DNA from: Zoopage sp. CT-All
Taxonomy: Eukaryota; Zoopagomycota; Zoopagomycetes; Zoopagales; Zoopagaceae
NCBI GenBank assembly: GCA_004114245.1
Contig: QZWS01000063.1
Coordinates: 1 to 31,261 of the forward strand
Direction: 5' to 3'
DNA length: 31,261 nucleotides
Positions 1-9,519 of this stretch are shown piece by piece. Position 1 is the stretch's first letter. Each line of letters starts with the position of its first letter. Position numbers and translations under genes: made by a program. Below the pieces are notes generated by a model. The model worked only from the letters and a program-made list of their open reading frames with translations. It searched no databases and was not told the origin of the DNA.

Positions 1-530
1 AAGTCTGCGTTCGAGCCATGAAGCGCGTCATCACGCGAGGTGGATGGGGATGGGGATGGCGATGCCGCGTCGACATACACAATCGTGGCGTCTATGCCGC
101 ACGTCATTGTTGATGAGAATACAATTAATAAGCAATACAAGACTGGAGCCGGGGCAGCGGTCGCAGCAACCGGGATGTCGCGAGCCTCAGCATTTTGCAG
201 ACTGCCGGGTCATGTGACCTAGGCGCCATCGGGACCCGAGCAGCAGTGCATAGTACTACAGAAACCCGTGCAGGCCATTTCAGCGCACTCCACCATGGGC
301 CTACCTTTGGTGGAGTACTGAGTATTTCGTCAAGCATCTCCACACCTCGATGGGTTCAGGAAGGCCAGCAACACTGCCTGCCTTCTGCCTAATTAAGCTA
401 GGAAGCGGCAAATATTGCAGATCAAGCACCCGATAGGCCATGCCAACGCCGTTTGGGCATTCCATCCGCTTGATTGGGCGATGACGAGATCAATCCGATC
501 GATTTTCTTGCCTTCCCCACACTCGCCACC
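1..530. other. Intergenic region upstream of arginase; no supported gene
   Basis: Short open frames exist on both strands but none resembles a known protein, and they overlap one another. A short GATGGG-like tandem run lies near 41-63. The last part should hold the arginase promoter and 5' leader, but I see no clear TATA element. The window edge may cut an upstream gene that I cannot identify. Confidence 0.5.
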
Positions 531-1478
531 ATGTCCCTTGCCGACATTTCCCTCAAATTCATCCCGTCCCGCACCGTCGCCATTGTCGGCGTGCCGTTCA
601 GCGGCGGCCAGGCCCGCGAGGGCGTCGACGAGGGTCCGTCGCGCATGCTCGACTACGGCCTCGTGCAGCAGCTCAAGCAGCTCGGCTGGGGCGTCGTCTT
701 TGATGGCCAAATGCAGAACTTTCGCCGTCTTCGGCCTGCCTCCGATCCCGACATTGGCATTCTCAAGAAGCCGCGGTACGTCTCCGCCGTGTGCAAGGAG
801 GTCGCCGATGTGTGCGAGGGGCATGCGCGCAGCAAGAACCTGGTGCTGACGCTCGGCGGGGATCATTCCATCGCCATGGGCACGATTGCCGGCACAGGGC
901 GCGTGTATGACGATTTCTGCGTGGTGTGGGTCGACGCCCACGCCGATATCAACACGCCAGAGTCGACCGCGTCCGGGAACCTGCACGGCTGCCCGCTCTC
1001 CTTCCTGCTGGGGCTGGCTGGCAACGTCGAGACGTTTGAGTGGATCAAGCCAGTGGTCAAGAAGGAGCGTCTTGTGTACATTGGCCTGCGAGATGTGGAT
1101 GACGGCGAGAAGCGCCTCCTGCGCGAGAACAACATCAGAGCCTTCTCGATGTACGAGGTGGACAAGTACGGGATTGGGCGGGTGATGGAAATGGCACTGG
1201 ATCACGTCAACCCGAACCGCGATCTCCCAATCCATCTGAGCTTCGACGTCGACGCCATGGATCCGACCGTGGTGGCGTGCACCGGCACCATGGTACGTGG
1301 CGGGCTAACGTTCCGGGAGGGCCATTTTATCTGCGAGGAGCTGGCCGCAACGGGGCTGCTGGTGGCCGTCGATCTGATGGAGGTGAATCCACTGCTGGGC
1401 GACGAGCAAAGCCTGATGGAGACGGTGACGGTGGGATGCTCGTTGGTGCGGTGCTGCCTCGGCGAGACCCTGCTATGA
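531..1478 (+). CDS. CAR1: Arginase (ureohydrolase family)
   Basis: Hydrolyses arginine to ornithine and urea; a binuclear manganese enzyme of nitrogen catabolism. The frame encodes 315 aa without introns, the usual length of the family. Visible signatures are GGDHS (residues 109-113, metal ligand His112), DAHADINT (135-142, three metal ligands) and SFDVDAMDP (237-245, last two metal ligands D239 and D241). The substrate-loop motif SGNLHG is at 148-153. The frame is open upstream to a TTG at 474, but the ATG at 531 (MSLADISLKF) is the first methionine and matches the family start. Odd point: the loop after DVDAMDP reads DPTVVACTGT, where most arginases have a proline before the xTGT. Catalytic residues look intact. 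Agmatinase is less likely because of the overall arginase-like N-terminus. The gene is followed after 64 bp by the convergent DML1 gene. Confidence 0.95.
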   Translation: MSLADISLKFIPSRTVAIVGVPFSGGQAREGVDEGPSRMLDYGLVQQLKQLGWGVVFDGQMQNFRRLRPASDPDIGILKKPRYVSAVCKEVADVCEGHARSKNLVLTLGGDHSIAMGTIAGTGRVYDDFCVVWVDAHADINTPESTASGNLHGCPLSFLLGLAGNVETFEWIKPVVKKERLVYIGLRDVDDGEKRLLRENNIRAFSMYEVDKYGIGRVMEMALDHVNPNRDLPIHLSFDVDAMDPTVVACTGTMVRGGLTFREGHFICEELAATGLLVAVDLMEVNPLLGDEQSLMETVTVGCSLVRCCLGETLL

Positions 1479-1542
1479 GTGATCGAGGCGAGTGGCATGC
1501 GATAGCATCATGTGCAATGCATACTTTATACATTAGGTTTGG

Positions 1543-3233
1543 CTAATCCTGTCTATGTGCCTCGATCAGACGATGAACAGCGTCTGCGGCCTGCTTCAAC
1601 TCATCCTCGTGGCCGAATTTTCGCGCAAAAGATCGAGTTGCACTGCGTGAAAGCGTGTCGGCATTCGAGACGAGCATATCCACCGTGTCGCTTGTCACTC
1701 CGCGTGAGACCAGTGTAGTAGCGACGCTGCTGCCATCTGCCAAGAGATCTGGGAAGGTGAACGGGAGCGCGTGTGGCGACGAAAGAATCGTGCCAGAGAA
1801 GCTGGAGGATGACACATTGAGCCTCAATCTGCGCGCATCCAGAAGGTGGGCCAAATTGTGCGACGATGCATGCAGGACTGCCAACTCGCCCCAATACTGA
1901 CGTTCTAGCTTTCGGCCGTCAATTGAAGTGAAGTCGTACTGCAGTTGACGCTGTCCAATCCAGTCCTCGCTGACGCAAGCGTCCGGAGACACGGAGAGCG
2001 CAAGGCTAGATACAACAGCACAGTCTGTGGCGCCTGGAATCCCGTTCCTAAGAGCTGCGATACCGCTTTGCATTGTTTCGGTCGCTGCGTAGGTTCTGTA
2101 CCCTTGGGTAGCGTAGTCGATAGCGAGAGCAATCGGTGCTGCACGATGGAAAATCGATTTGTCCTGGTTTACAACATGTCAGTAAAGTTCAAGCAAAGTT
2201 AAAGAGCTACCTGCACAAGATACGAGGGAACGGAGGTCGGGAAAGCGACGGAAGATAAGGAGCTTGCGGTCTCTCCCATGGAAGCCAGCGTCAGAGCCGT
2301 ATTGAGTTTGGTCGCCAGCCCGGTGCCGCCGGTTCCAAGTGCAAACACATCCATGAACTTTGACGGATACTCATCCCTGACCGCTTCCAAGACCATTGTA
2401 GCCAGGCCGCCGTAGCCATTGTAAGCATCGGTCATAATGTGGAAGCCTTGGATGGAGTCGCACAGCTCAATGGATCGTCGCATTGTCCCATCCACAACAG
2501 CATCAATGATGCTAATGGTCGGATCAACATTGAGACTATAGCCTGACCAGTAATAGTCGAGACTGGAGGAAAGAGACGGCGGAAGCAGGGATTCGGCAAG
2601 TGCGACGGCGGGAAGGCGGGTGAGCAGGTAATCCGGCCAAGTGCGAATGAGGCGAGACATGTCCAGGTCCTTCTGCCGTTTGAAAATCTAGATAATTGGT
2701 AGCCTATACTATAGCTTGCAAATCGATATACGTCGAGATTGGGATCCGTAAGCAGCTTGAGCAGCGTGGGATGGGTTTTATACGGTTCCTGCATTTGAAT
2801 CTTCTCTGGATCCGTCTCGTACCTAAATAAAGCTATTCTCACTTAAGTACATGTCTAGCACTTACGTTTGAAGATCAGCGTGCTCGTCATCGGAGGTGGC
2901 ATCGTCGACCGAGGCGTAAGTAGCATTGACGGATAGTCCGCCGATCTCATCCTTCGAGTCGAATATCACCACCCTCGGTTCCCAGCCGCCACCGCTCTAG
3001 AAGGTATTGCCATCTTTAGCAGACACACGGAGGAGCATACGGTGGCGTGGAAGAGGATGGATGGATCGACATGGGCATCATCCTCGCAGCCATCCTGATC
3101 CAGCGACGCGAGCTATAAATAGATCAGCTCGGGGCTGGCTGCCACAACAAGCGCCCGCCTGATTGTTCCAGAAATGGGCGCCGACGTGGTTTGCAAGCGT
3201 GCCAAGCTGGAGCGTCAGCACTGCGTGGGTCAT
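1543..3233 (-). CDS. DML1: DML1/Misato-like tubulin-related protein
   Basis: Misato/DML1 proteins combine tubulin-like segments and act in mitochondrial distribution and inheritance. I join six exons on the minus strand: 3159-3233, 3041-3112, 2866-2996, 2732-2822, 2211-2687 and 1543-2163, giving about 488 aa. All phases agree. Exon 1 starts at an ATG (MTHAVLTLQLG) and carries the hallmark GAHFWNNQ, equivalent to the family's GTHFWN. Exon 5 carries QGFHIMTDAYNGYGG followed by VRDEYPSK, the family's second signature. Introns are 43-47 bp. The first intron (3113-3158) starts with GC rather than GT in the only reading that keeps the frame. The gene starts 125 bp from the divergent secreted-protein gene at 3359. 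Family assignment is firm; exon 4, between the two signatures, is the least conserved part. Confidence 0.88.
3113..3158 (-). other. Candidate GC-AG intron of DML1
   Basis: Between GAHFWNNQ (exon 1) and the next coding exon the reading frame is closed by an in-frame stop directly before the acceptor. The only phase-0 join of typical length uses a GCGGGC donor and a TTTATAG acceptor, removing 46 bp. No GT donor in the correct phase is present. It could also be a base-call error of GT to GC. Confidence 0.6.
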
Positions 3234-3358
3234 GTTTGTTTAGGCAGTCTGACACGTGCCAACGAGCATTTCACACGCCTATCCGTTTCGGCGTCGCCCG
3301 TCGCGGTTTTCTCTCTCTCTCTCAGCGACGACCGTACCACGTCCGCACTTCCCTTCTA
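3234..3358. promoter_or_regulatory. Bidirectional intergenic promoter, DML1 / secreted-protein gene
   Basis: Only 125 bp separate the divergent start codons. It contains a CT-rich run (about 3307-3323) roughly 35 bp before the plus-strand ATG, likely part of a pyrimidine-rich leader. No TATA box is evident. Confidence 0.5.
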
Positions 3359-4147
3359 ATGACGAACACCTTCTCCGTTCTGCTTTTTATTGGCCTCGCT
3401 GTGGCATTGCAGGCTTCAGCACAATCGTCCCCAGCACCCAGTGCTGCTAGCGCTGCCACCAACCTGGCCGCCCCAGCCTCCCCCTATGTCTGCCTCATCG
3501 CATGCACCGACGTCACAGACATTGCCTGCCTCACTACCTGCTCAGGCACGTTGCCGCCGTCCTCACGTGTCGCGGTCGCCGACTATTTGCACTGCATCGA
3601 CCACTGCCCTACAACCTCCACCGCATGCACCAAAGCGTGTGGGTTCTACATCCTTGGGGTGCCAAAATCCAGGTTTCCAGATTTGGGTGGTACGGGGAGG
3701 TATGCGCCGTGGCGGACATGGTATTGGCCTCGTCGCTTTGCTCGTCGCGGTGCAGAGAGTGACGGTGAGCATATGCATCGCCCTGGAGAGGGAATGGCGG
3801 ATGGCGAGCATACTCATCGTCCTGGGAAAGGAGTGGAGGACGGTGAACATCAGCATCGGGAGGGTGAGGAGGACGGCGAGCATCAACGTCGAAAGGGCAA
3901 GGAAGACGGCGAGAAGGACGGCAAGGATCAAGGTAGCGGCAAGAATACGACGACTCCCATCGCCGTTCCCGTGGTGCCAGGGAATAACAGCAGTGTCAAG
4001 CTGCCAGATGGAGGCACTGCGACAAATGGGACTCATGAAAAGACCAAGCTGCCATCGTCTGCGGACGATGGAATGGTGGCGAGGATGCAGAACTCGGTGG
4101 TGCTGGCTGTGGCTCTTGCTGGTGCCGGTGTTCTCATCTCCGTTTGA
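3359..4147 (+). CDS. Secreted eight-cysteine protein with DGEH repeats and C-terminal anchor signal
   Basis: I do not recognise a named family. The 262-aa product starts with a signal peptide (residues 1-21, hydrophobic core FSVLLFIGLAVALQ). An eight-cysteine domain follows, made of four CX3C pairs (Cys45/49, 57/61, 79/83, 90/94). Next is an Arg/Trp-rich linker, then degenerate repeats beginning DGEH at 135, 148, 161 and 172 with a last DGEK at 183. An N-glycosylation-prone Thr/Ser/Asn stretch leads to a hydrophobic tail (about 246-262) after SSADDG, which looks like a GPI-anchor signal or a tail anchor. The frame is open upstream to 3191, but the ATG at 3359 gives the clean signal peptide. 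The product of 7940-8488 has the same layout and its first two cysteines fall at the same residue numbers. The layout recalls CFEM proteins, but the cysteine spacing differs. A surface or wall protein is inference. Confidence 0.8.
   Translation: MTNTFSVLLFIGLAVALQASAQSSPAPSAASAATNLAAPASPYVCLIACTDVTDIACLTTCSGTLPPSSRVAVADYLHCIDHCPTTSTACTKACGFYILGVPKSRFPDLGGTGRYAPWRTWYWPRRFARRGAESDGEHMHRPGEGMADGEHTHRPGKGVEDGEHQHREGEEDGEHQRRKGKEDGEKDGKDQGSGKNTTTPIAVPVVPGNNSSVKLPDGGTATNGTHEKTKLPSSADDGMVARMQNSVVLAVALAGAGVLISV
3761..3928 (+). repeat. Degenerate tandem repeats encoding DGEHxHRxG units
   Basis: Five units inside the secreted-protein gene, with periods of 13, 13, 11 and 11 codons. Units keep the DGE core, and three of the first four keep HxHR (the fourth has HQRR). 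They end in Gly/Glu/Lys-rich spacers. The segment is highly charged and histidine-rich; metal binding is possible but unproven. Confidence 0.75.
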
Positions 4148-4269
4148 TACCCTCTGACGACACTTTCTCTATTACGAAATTATGCAAGTTACCACGATGG
4201 TGAAATGACAGTGATATGAAATGTGCATCATCGATGACCACGCCATGCTAATAAACTCAGGTGGCGTGT

Positions 4270-5370
4270 TCACTGGTACTGACTGAGAATTGCCAGTGCT
4301 TTCTGCAGATTGTCCCTCGCGGTACGCACATCCTCATAATCCAGGGCACTTATCGCAAACCGCGCGTGCTTTTGCGCGGCAGCCAGCACCTTGGAATCAT
4401 ATACACTTGCGTATGGATTCGATACTGTCGTGGCTGAAGTCGTCGTGGACAATGCATTGGCCAGTGGCCTAATTATCATTGGGGAAGAAGGAATCGAGGG
4501 TAGGGTAGGAAACAACGGGCTAGGGAATACGGGGACAAGATCCTCGACGAGCGGAGGCGCAGTGGGAGCAGGATTGGTGACATCGTGGGTGTAAGAGGTC
4601 ACATCATCGAGAGCGGCTGACTCTATGCGGTGGACATCATCAAGCGAACTCGTCGCGGGTGCCATATTGCTATATGAGGCATAAATTAATCGTGTCGCAA
4701 TTAGGATGATGTTACGGTTGCTTGGCGATGGAGTCGGATGGAGGTGGCGGTGGCTTGACACCAGCCTTGATTGCCTTTCCAATCTCTGTTGCTCGCCACT
4801 TTGCATACTTGATCTTCTCGTCCAACTAATCGCTGGTTAGTGAATATTTGACTTGCGACAACGCGCGATTTGATCAATACCTCGAGCGTAGCCGTCGTGA
4901 GGGAGTTGGCGACTTCGTAGAGATTCGCAGCGGCAAGATACGACCTCGCCGTTGCTCTGCCATATACACCCTTAGCGATTTTGTGTAGTAAGAATTGCAT
5001 GACTCACAGTGTAGCCATGGAGAGAGCGTCGTCAGCCTCGGCGCTTGCGAAAACCTTTGCTGCAAATTCCTCCATGTGTACACGTCCCGTAGCATCGTCG
5101 ACTACCTCTGCTCTGCTCTTGAGCTCTGTCTTTGCCTAGAAAATCATTATACCTTGCATACCATGAGGCACGCACCTTCTCGAGGTGGTCGATGAGGGAA
5201 GTGAGATACGCGCGCGCGTCGTCCCCATCCACGCCCCGTGCAACAATCAGGTTTGCTGCATAGAACAAACAGTGATATGCGACCACAGCATCGTGGGAGG
5301 CAAGCTCCTTTGCGCGGGTGACATATGGAACGGCGTGCTTGAGCTCGGCCGGAACTGCTGCAGGCAACAT
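4270..5370 (-). CDS. VTA1: VTA1 (LIP5-like), regulator of Vps4 in the ESCRT pathway
   Basis: Vta1/LIP5 stimulates the AAA ATPase Vps4 that disassembles ESCRT-III on endosomes. Five exons on the minus strand (5176-5370, 5008-5135, 4881-4956, 4716-4825, 4270-4669) join in phase to 302 aa. Exon 1 holds the N-terminal helical MIT-like region (ELKHAVPYVTRAKELASHD, then VVAYHCLFYAANL). Exon 3 has TARSYLAAANLYEV, a conserved stretch of the family. The middle is a Pro/Ser/Thr-rich linker, as expected. The last exon carries the Vps4-binding C-terminal motif AQKHARFAISALDYEDV followed by a short helix. An ATG 36 nt upstream would add MWEENDCLPLCS, but the family starts at the chosen MLPAAVP. The KU70 start codon lies 38 bp away on the other strand. 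Confidence 0.92.
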
Positions 5371-5408
5371 TGAGCAAAGGGGCAGGCAGTCATTCTCTTC
5401 CCACAAAA
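5371..5408. promoter_or_regulatory. 38-bp divergent gap between VTA1 and KU70 start codons
   Basis: Both transcripts must start within this gap or inside the other gene's coding region. The sequence is a mix of purine and pyrimidine tracts without a TATA box. If VTA1 used its upstream ATG at 5406, only 2 bp would separate the coding regions. Confidence 0.6.
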
Positions 5409-7820
5409 ATGGCCTCTGTCACTGCGTCTCAATGGATCGGCTCCACGCCCTTCACTACCGCTGATCTCCTAGACGACGACGACTTGCTAACCGACGAGGT
5501 GAAGACGCAGTGGGAGAGCAGAGATGCGATTCTGTTCGTCATCGACGCGTCGCGCTCGATGGCCTGCACACCCTATGATCAATCCACCGCCTCATCGCCA
5601 GCCTCCATATCAAATGACGCGTATGCTGCGCTGGACAAGCTACCGCCGCTGCAGGCTGCGATTCGCTGCGCAAGGACCGTGCTGTTGTCAAAGATCCACA
5701 CCTCTGAGGATGACGCGGTTGCTGTTCTCTTTTATAACACAGTGAGCTGCCTTCGTCAATAGTGCCTTGTTGAGTTGTGTATCTACAGAGGGAGACATCC
5801 AACTCGGCAGATATGCCGGGAATTTATCTCCTCCAGTCCCTCGACGTGCCTGACGCGCAACGCGTACTGGATCTTGAATTTCTCGAGCAGGGTAAGCTTC
5901 CTTTCATTCACACTACAACATATCATACCCAGAGAGCGAGTTTGAGGATCGTATTGGCAGCAGTGACTCGGAATCTGCGCTTGGAAACGTCTTCTGGCTT
6001 GCCAAAACTATTCTATTCCCGCTCAGCCCTAAAACTAAATTCGGCTCCCGGCGCCTCTTTCTCGTTACGGATCAGGACCGTCCCAATATGAACGACGCCA
6101 TGTTGCAGCGTGCGGCTCGTACGCGAGCCAAGGATTTGCTTGATCTCACCGTCTTTCTTGACCTGTTCAATATCCAGCGTCCCGGCAAGGGAATCTTCGA
6201 CGTGGACGCGTTCTACGCCGATGTTCTTGCCACCGGAGATCCAGACGCAGACAGCGACATTTTTGGCACCGATGATCCCTTTGTGCGGGGTGGTGTTGGC
6301 ATCGCAAAAATGTCCGAGCTCATGCAGCTCGTGCGTCGAAAGGAAGCCAAGAAGCGATCCCAGTTCCGCATTCCACTCTACCTCACCGAAAAGACCATGA
6401 TCGGCGTAAGAGGCTACTCGTTGGTAATTGAGCAGAAGAGGCCGCAGTATCGGTATGTTTTCACCGGTGGTGAGCAGGTTCAGGAGGCTGGCGTCGAGAC
6501 GACGTACATCACGTCGGCTGCAGCCCCTGCCACTGCCAAGGAAGGTGGCGGCGCAGTCGACGATGAAACCGGACTACGAAAAGTAGATATCAAGGATATG
6601 ACGTACTACTTTACATATGGCGGTGCTCAAGCGTTCTTCACAAAGCAGGAAGTTTTGGATATGAAGTCCTTTGGCGATCCTGGTCTGTCTGCCACCTGTT
6701 TGCTCATTGTTGACAAGTTCAAAGAAATTCGTATCCTCGGCTTCAAGCCTCGCCATATGCTCAAGATGTGGCATAACCTTAAGCATCCGTATTTTATTTA
6801 CCCCGACGAGGCGGTGAGTTCTTGTCAATGCATCCTATGACGTGTCACCTATTTGCTTAGAAATATACAGGGAGCACTGTGGTCTTTAATGCTCTGCTTC
6901 GTACCATGGCTGAGTCGGATCAGATTGCCTATTGCAGATTTATCCCGCGGCGAAACACCTGCGTTCGTCTTGCTGTTCTGCTCCCTCAGGTGAACCTCTC
7001 GGGCCATGCTGTCGGGCTAACTGTCAATTGGATTAGCTCGAGATAGAGGATGAGCAAGGCCGAGTGTATCCGTCTGGATTTCATGTCATTGTGCTGCCCT
7101 TCAAGGATGATATCCGTCACATTCCCAATCCCGACTCTGTCGCGGAAGTGGAACTAGAGCACATTGACGTTGCGGAAGATATCATCAAACGTCTGGTAAC
7201 AAACTACCACCCGGACGACATTGAGAATCCATGTGAGTGGCGCCTTTTTATTTTCAGTAGTAACGCATGGTGTGGAATAGCTCTGCAAAAGCATCTGCGC
7301 ATGATTGAAGCCATTGCGTTGGATCGAGAAGAACCGGAGGAATTCGTCGATCAGTCCATTCCAGACTATACGCTCATTGAAAAGGTAAGAGCTGGCAGCA
7401 TAGTCTGCTTGAGCTAGCGTGACTGATTGCTCTTTCAGCGCATTGGTGCTCTGGCGAAGAAATTTAACAGCATGTTTGTCGTCAATGACCTTCTCATGGC
7501 CGGTGCCAAGCGCAAAGCGGTATTTTGCATTACCGTATCGATCGCAAGGATATAATTGAGCATTAGATCGCAGTGGATGGAGATATGACTGCACCGCTCA
7601 AGAAGGCCAAAGAGGGAATGACCGAGTCGGATGTGGGAGCAATGGCTCGTGCAGGAACGGTACCGTTTGTCAAATAGGATGACCTTGATGACAGCATAAT
7701 CTGTAGCTGAACAAACTCACGGTTGCCGACTTGAAGGACTACCTCAAAGCGGTAGGGGTGTCGCCGGGAAGCGCGAAAAAAGCCGAGCTTGTTGAGATGG
7801 TTGAGTTGAGATTTCGTTGA
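5409..7820 (+). CDS. KU70: Ku70 subunit of the DNA end-binding heterodimer
   Basis: Ku70 pairs with Ku80 to bind double-strand ends in non-homologous end joining and at telomeres. Nine exons (5409-5741, 5789-5891, 5933-6813, 6861-6989, 7037-7232, 7281-7384, 7439-7519, 7567-7659, 7707-7820) join in phase to 677 aa. Introns are 41-54 bp with GT...AG ends. The N-terminal von Willebrand-A domain begins DAILFVIDASRSM (about 39-51). The Ku core shows GSTVVFNALLRTM, then CRFIPRRN and SGFHVIVLPFKDD, typical of Ku70. The C-terminus has a SAP DNA-binding motif (LNKLTVADLKDYLKAVGV). The protein is slightly longer than human Ku70 (609 aa), mainly through an insert in the core after the VFTGGEQ motif. Ku80 is excluded by the SAP motif. 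Confidence 0.95.
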
Positions 7821-7939
7821 GTGGGCTGGTGGGCCGGGTAGGCTGAGTAGGCCGGCTTCAAATATTGCACAGCAAAGGCTTGCCTATAATTAACAGCGCC
7901 ATATTATTCTTGCTCTACTGATAGCTTCTTTCATCTAAT

Positions 7940-8488
7940 TTATAATATTAAGAAGAACGTGGTAGCCGATAGGATCACAGCAGCAACCATATTGCCGGCG
8001 ACAACAACGCTTGCGGTGTTACCAGCAGCAGGTGCTGGCGTTGTCGAATTCCCAGCCGACGACGGTGGCACCATCGCCCCACTCGGCGCAGTAGTGCCAT
8101 TATTGCCAGTACTACCACTCGACGATGGCACCCTCACCTGCGTCAAGTCCAATCCGAGATGGGTCAACGCGCAAGCGGACTGGCACTGAATGGCCTCTGG
8201 ACTCGGCCGCGCAACCCCGTTACTCCCCGCCACAGTGGTCGTAGGACACGATTGAGAGCAGGCGGTGAAGGCAGCGATGGCCTCGGGCGCGGGCAGAGGG
8301 CGGCCGACGCAGCGGTAGGCACAAGCAATGTCGGTGGCGGGACAGGCACGGATGCACGCGAGCTGGGCCTCTGTGGGCGGAGGGAGCACGTCGGGGGAGC
8401 CGGCAGGGGCCGGGGTTTGCTGGCTGCAAGCGGGAGACGCCAGGAAGAGGGCGGCCAAGCCAGCGACGACGCGAAGGTAGCGGTGCAT
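7940..8488 (-). CDS. Second secreted eight-cysteine protein with C-terminal anchor signal
   Basis: Unrecognised by name; a paralogue-like partner of the gene at 3359. The 182-aa product has a signal peptide (about 1-20), then four CX3C pairs (Cys45/49, 56/60, 77/81, 102/106) in the context ACPATDIACAYRC and CSQSCPTTT. A Ser/Gly/Asn/Thr/Pro-rich stalk follows with several N-glycosylation sequons. The hydrophobic tail (VAAVILSATTFFLIL) is consistent with a GPI signal. The shared motif DIAC-x3-C and the CPTT after the third pair tie it to the 3359 gene; the charged DGEH repeats are absent. The region between Cys81 and Cys102 is 15 residues longer than in its partner. It contains a possible 48-nt intron (GTGGCG...TTCAG, frame-neutral), so the spliced form may be shorter. 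It is convergent with KU70 (119 bp between stops). Confidence 0.75.
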   Translation of the reverse strand: MHRYLRVVAGLAALFLASPACSQQTPAPAGSPDVLPPPTEAQLACIRACPATDIACAYRCVGRPLPAPEAIAAFTACSQSCPTTTVAGSNGVARPSPEAIQCQSACALTHLGLDLTQVRVPSSSGSTGNNGTTAPSGAMVPPSSAGNSTTPAPAAGNTASVVVAGNMVAAVILSATTFFLIL

Positions 8489-8696
8489 GATTGTGAGTCA
8501 GCAAGCCTTGTATTACTTGTGAGCATATGCACTCCAAGGTTCGGCACTGCACAGGCTGTGAGCACACTTGCAGTAAAGTGTTTGTGTGATACTTTATCTT
8601 ACGACCACTTTTCTCAAGGTGAAGCATAATAACACCACCACTGCCTTCATCATTGCTATTACTATAAATAGCTTTGTTATTCCTTATAAGGTACTT

Positions 8697-8737
8697 TTTT
8701 ATACTATTTTATACTAATTTTGCATAATTTTATACTA
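8697..8737. repeat. Short AT-rich direct repeats (TTTTATACTA)
   Basis: The decamer TTTTATACTA occurs at 8697-8706, 8707-8716 and 8728-8737, the first two in perfect tandem. Confidence 0.8.
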
Positions 8738-9357
8738 TATTAGACAGCACAGTGAACTGTTGATAGGGGCTATAGTTACTATTTCTTTTATATCCCTACT
8801 TGAGCCTGAATATAATGGATTGTTAAAGGATCCACCATCTACTTAGGCCTTGCAGTACAAATTCAGGTTAATCAAAGTGATATAAATGCTATTGTATATA
8901 TTTTCTGAATCAATTTAGAGAGTAATAGTTTATAGGTATTAGTACTACTACTAGGAGATGTGGTATGGTAGTAGAAAGTAGCAGTCATTTTGATATTACA
9001 TTGTATTCCATAGGATCCACTACCATACCATAACACAATACAGAAGGTATGTATGGTGTTAGGTGTCAGGGTCATACCTCTAGTAGGAGCAGTCTTCTTA
9101 ATCTGAACATAACAACTCATACTGTTATGACAAGATACTCAGGAGGGTCAATGACAAAGAAGGATATATTTGTGTTGACCCAACGGAGAGAAAAGAGATT
9201 ACCAAAGTCAGCCCGGCTCAGCTTGCTATACTCTGGAGGCCACATGGCTTGATTGTTACACATACTAGTCAATCTATTATATCATGCACATTAACTCACT
9301 TACCAAATTCCTTGTATTGAAATATAGGGATTAAATATAAGCTGTATATGTCAGGTA

Positions 9358-9519
9358 ATGATGATTAATAAAAATTATCCAAATTTGAGCATGAACCTAT
9401 CTCATTAAAGATCTGTATATAGCACAATATACAATATAAGGCATTATTTGCTTCTTATACTGCACCTATTTGATTTAAATCTGCACATTGCAGATCCATC
9501 ACACATCTATTGAAAGTCT
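9358..9519 (-). repeat. Inverted internal block of the MKSFA 3' repeat
   Basis: This AT-rich block (containing AAAAATTATCCAAATTTGAG and GGCATTATTTGCT) matches 25836-25992 in the same plus-strand orientation, although the genes and outer flanks of the two units are in opposite orientation. The third copy (about 10205-10345) has the orientation seen in the 25.8-kb unit, so this block appears to be the one that flipped. No long terminal inverted repeats are visible at its ends. Confidence 0.8.

Noticed and set aside
40-392. Short frames upstream of arginase
   Set aside because: Low-complexity or mutually overlapping, with no recognisable product.
393-1235. 280-aa open frame antisense to arginase
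   Set aside because: It mirrors the codon pattern of the arginase gene, has no recognisable motif and lies within a firmly assigned gene; a shadow frame in GC-rich coding DNA.
3359-4147. Small Tim (twin CX3C) mitochondrial chaperone
   Set aside because: CX3C pairs are present, but there are four, not two, and the protein has a signal peptide, stalk and C-terminal hydrophobic tail.
3390-4157. 255-aa open frame overlapping the DGEH-repeat gene in another frame
   Set aside because: No signal peptide or family match, low-complexity composition, and the first frame has signal peptide, cysteine pattern and tail. Kept as chance openness.
8872-9252. Retrotransposon remnant in the AT-rich stretch
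   Set aside because: Translations on both strands show no reverse transcriptase, integrase, RNase H or terminal repeats; only weak, overlapping frames.
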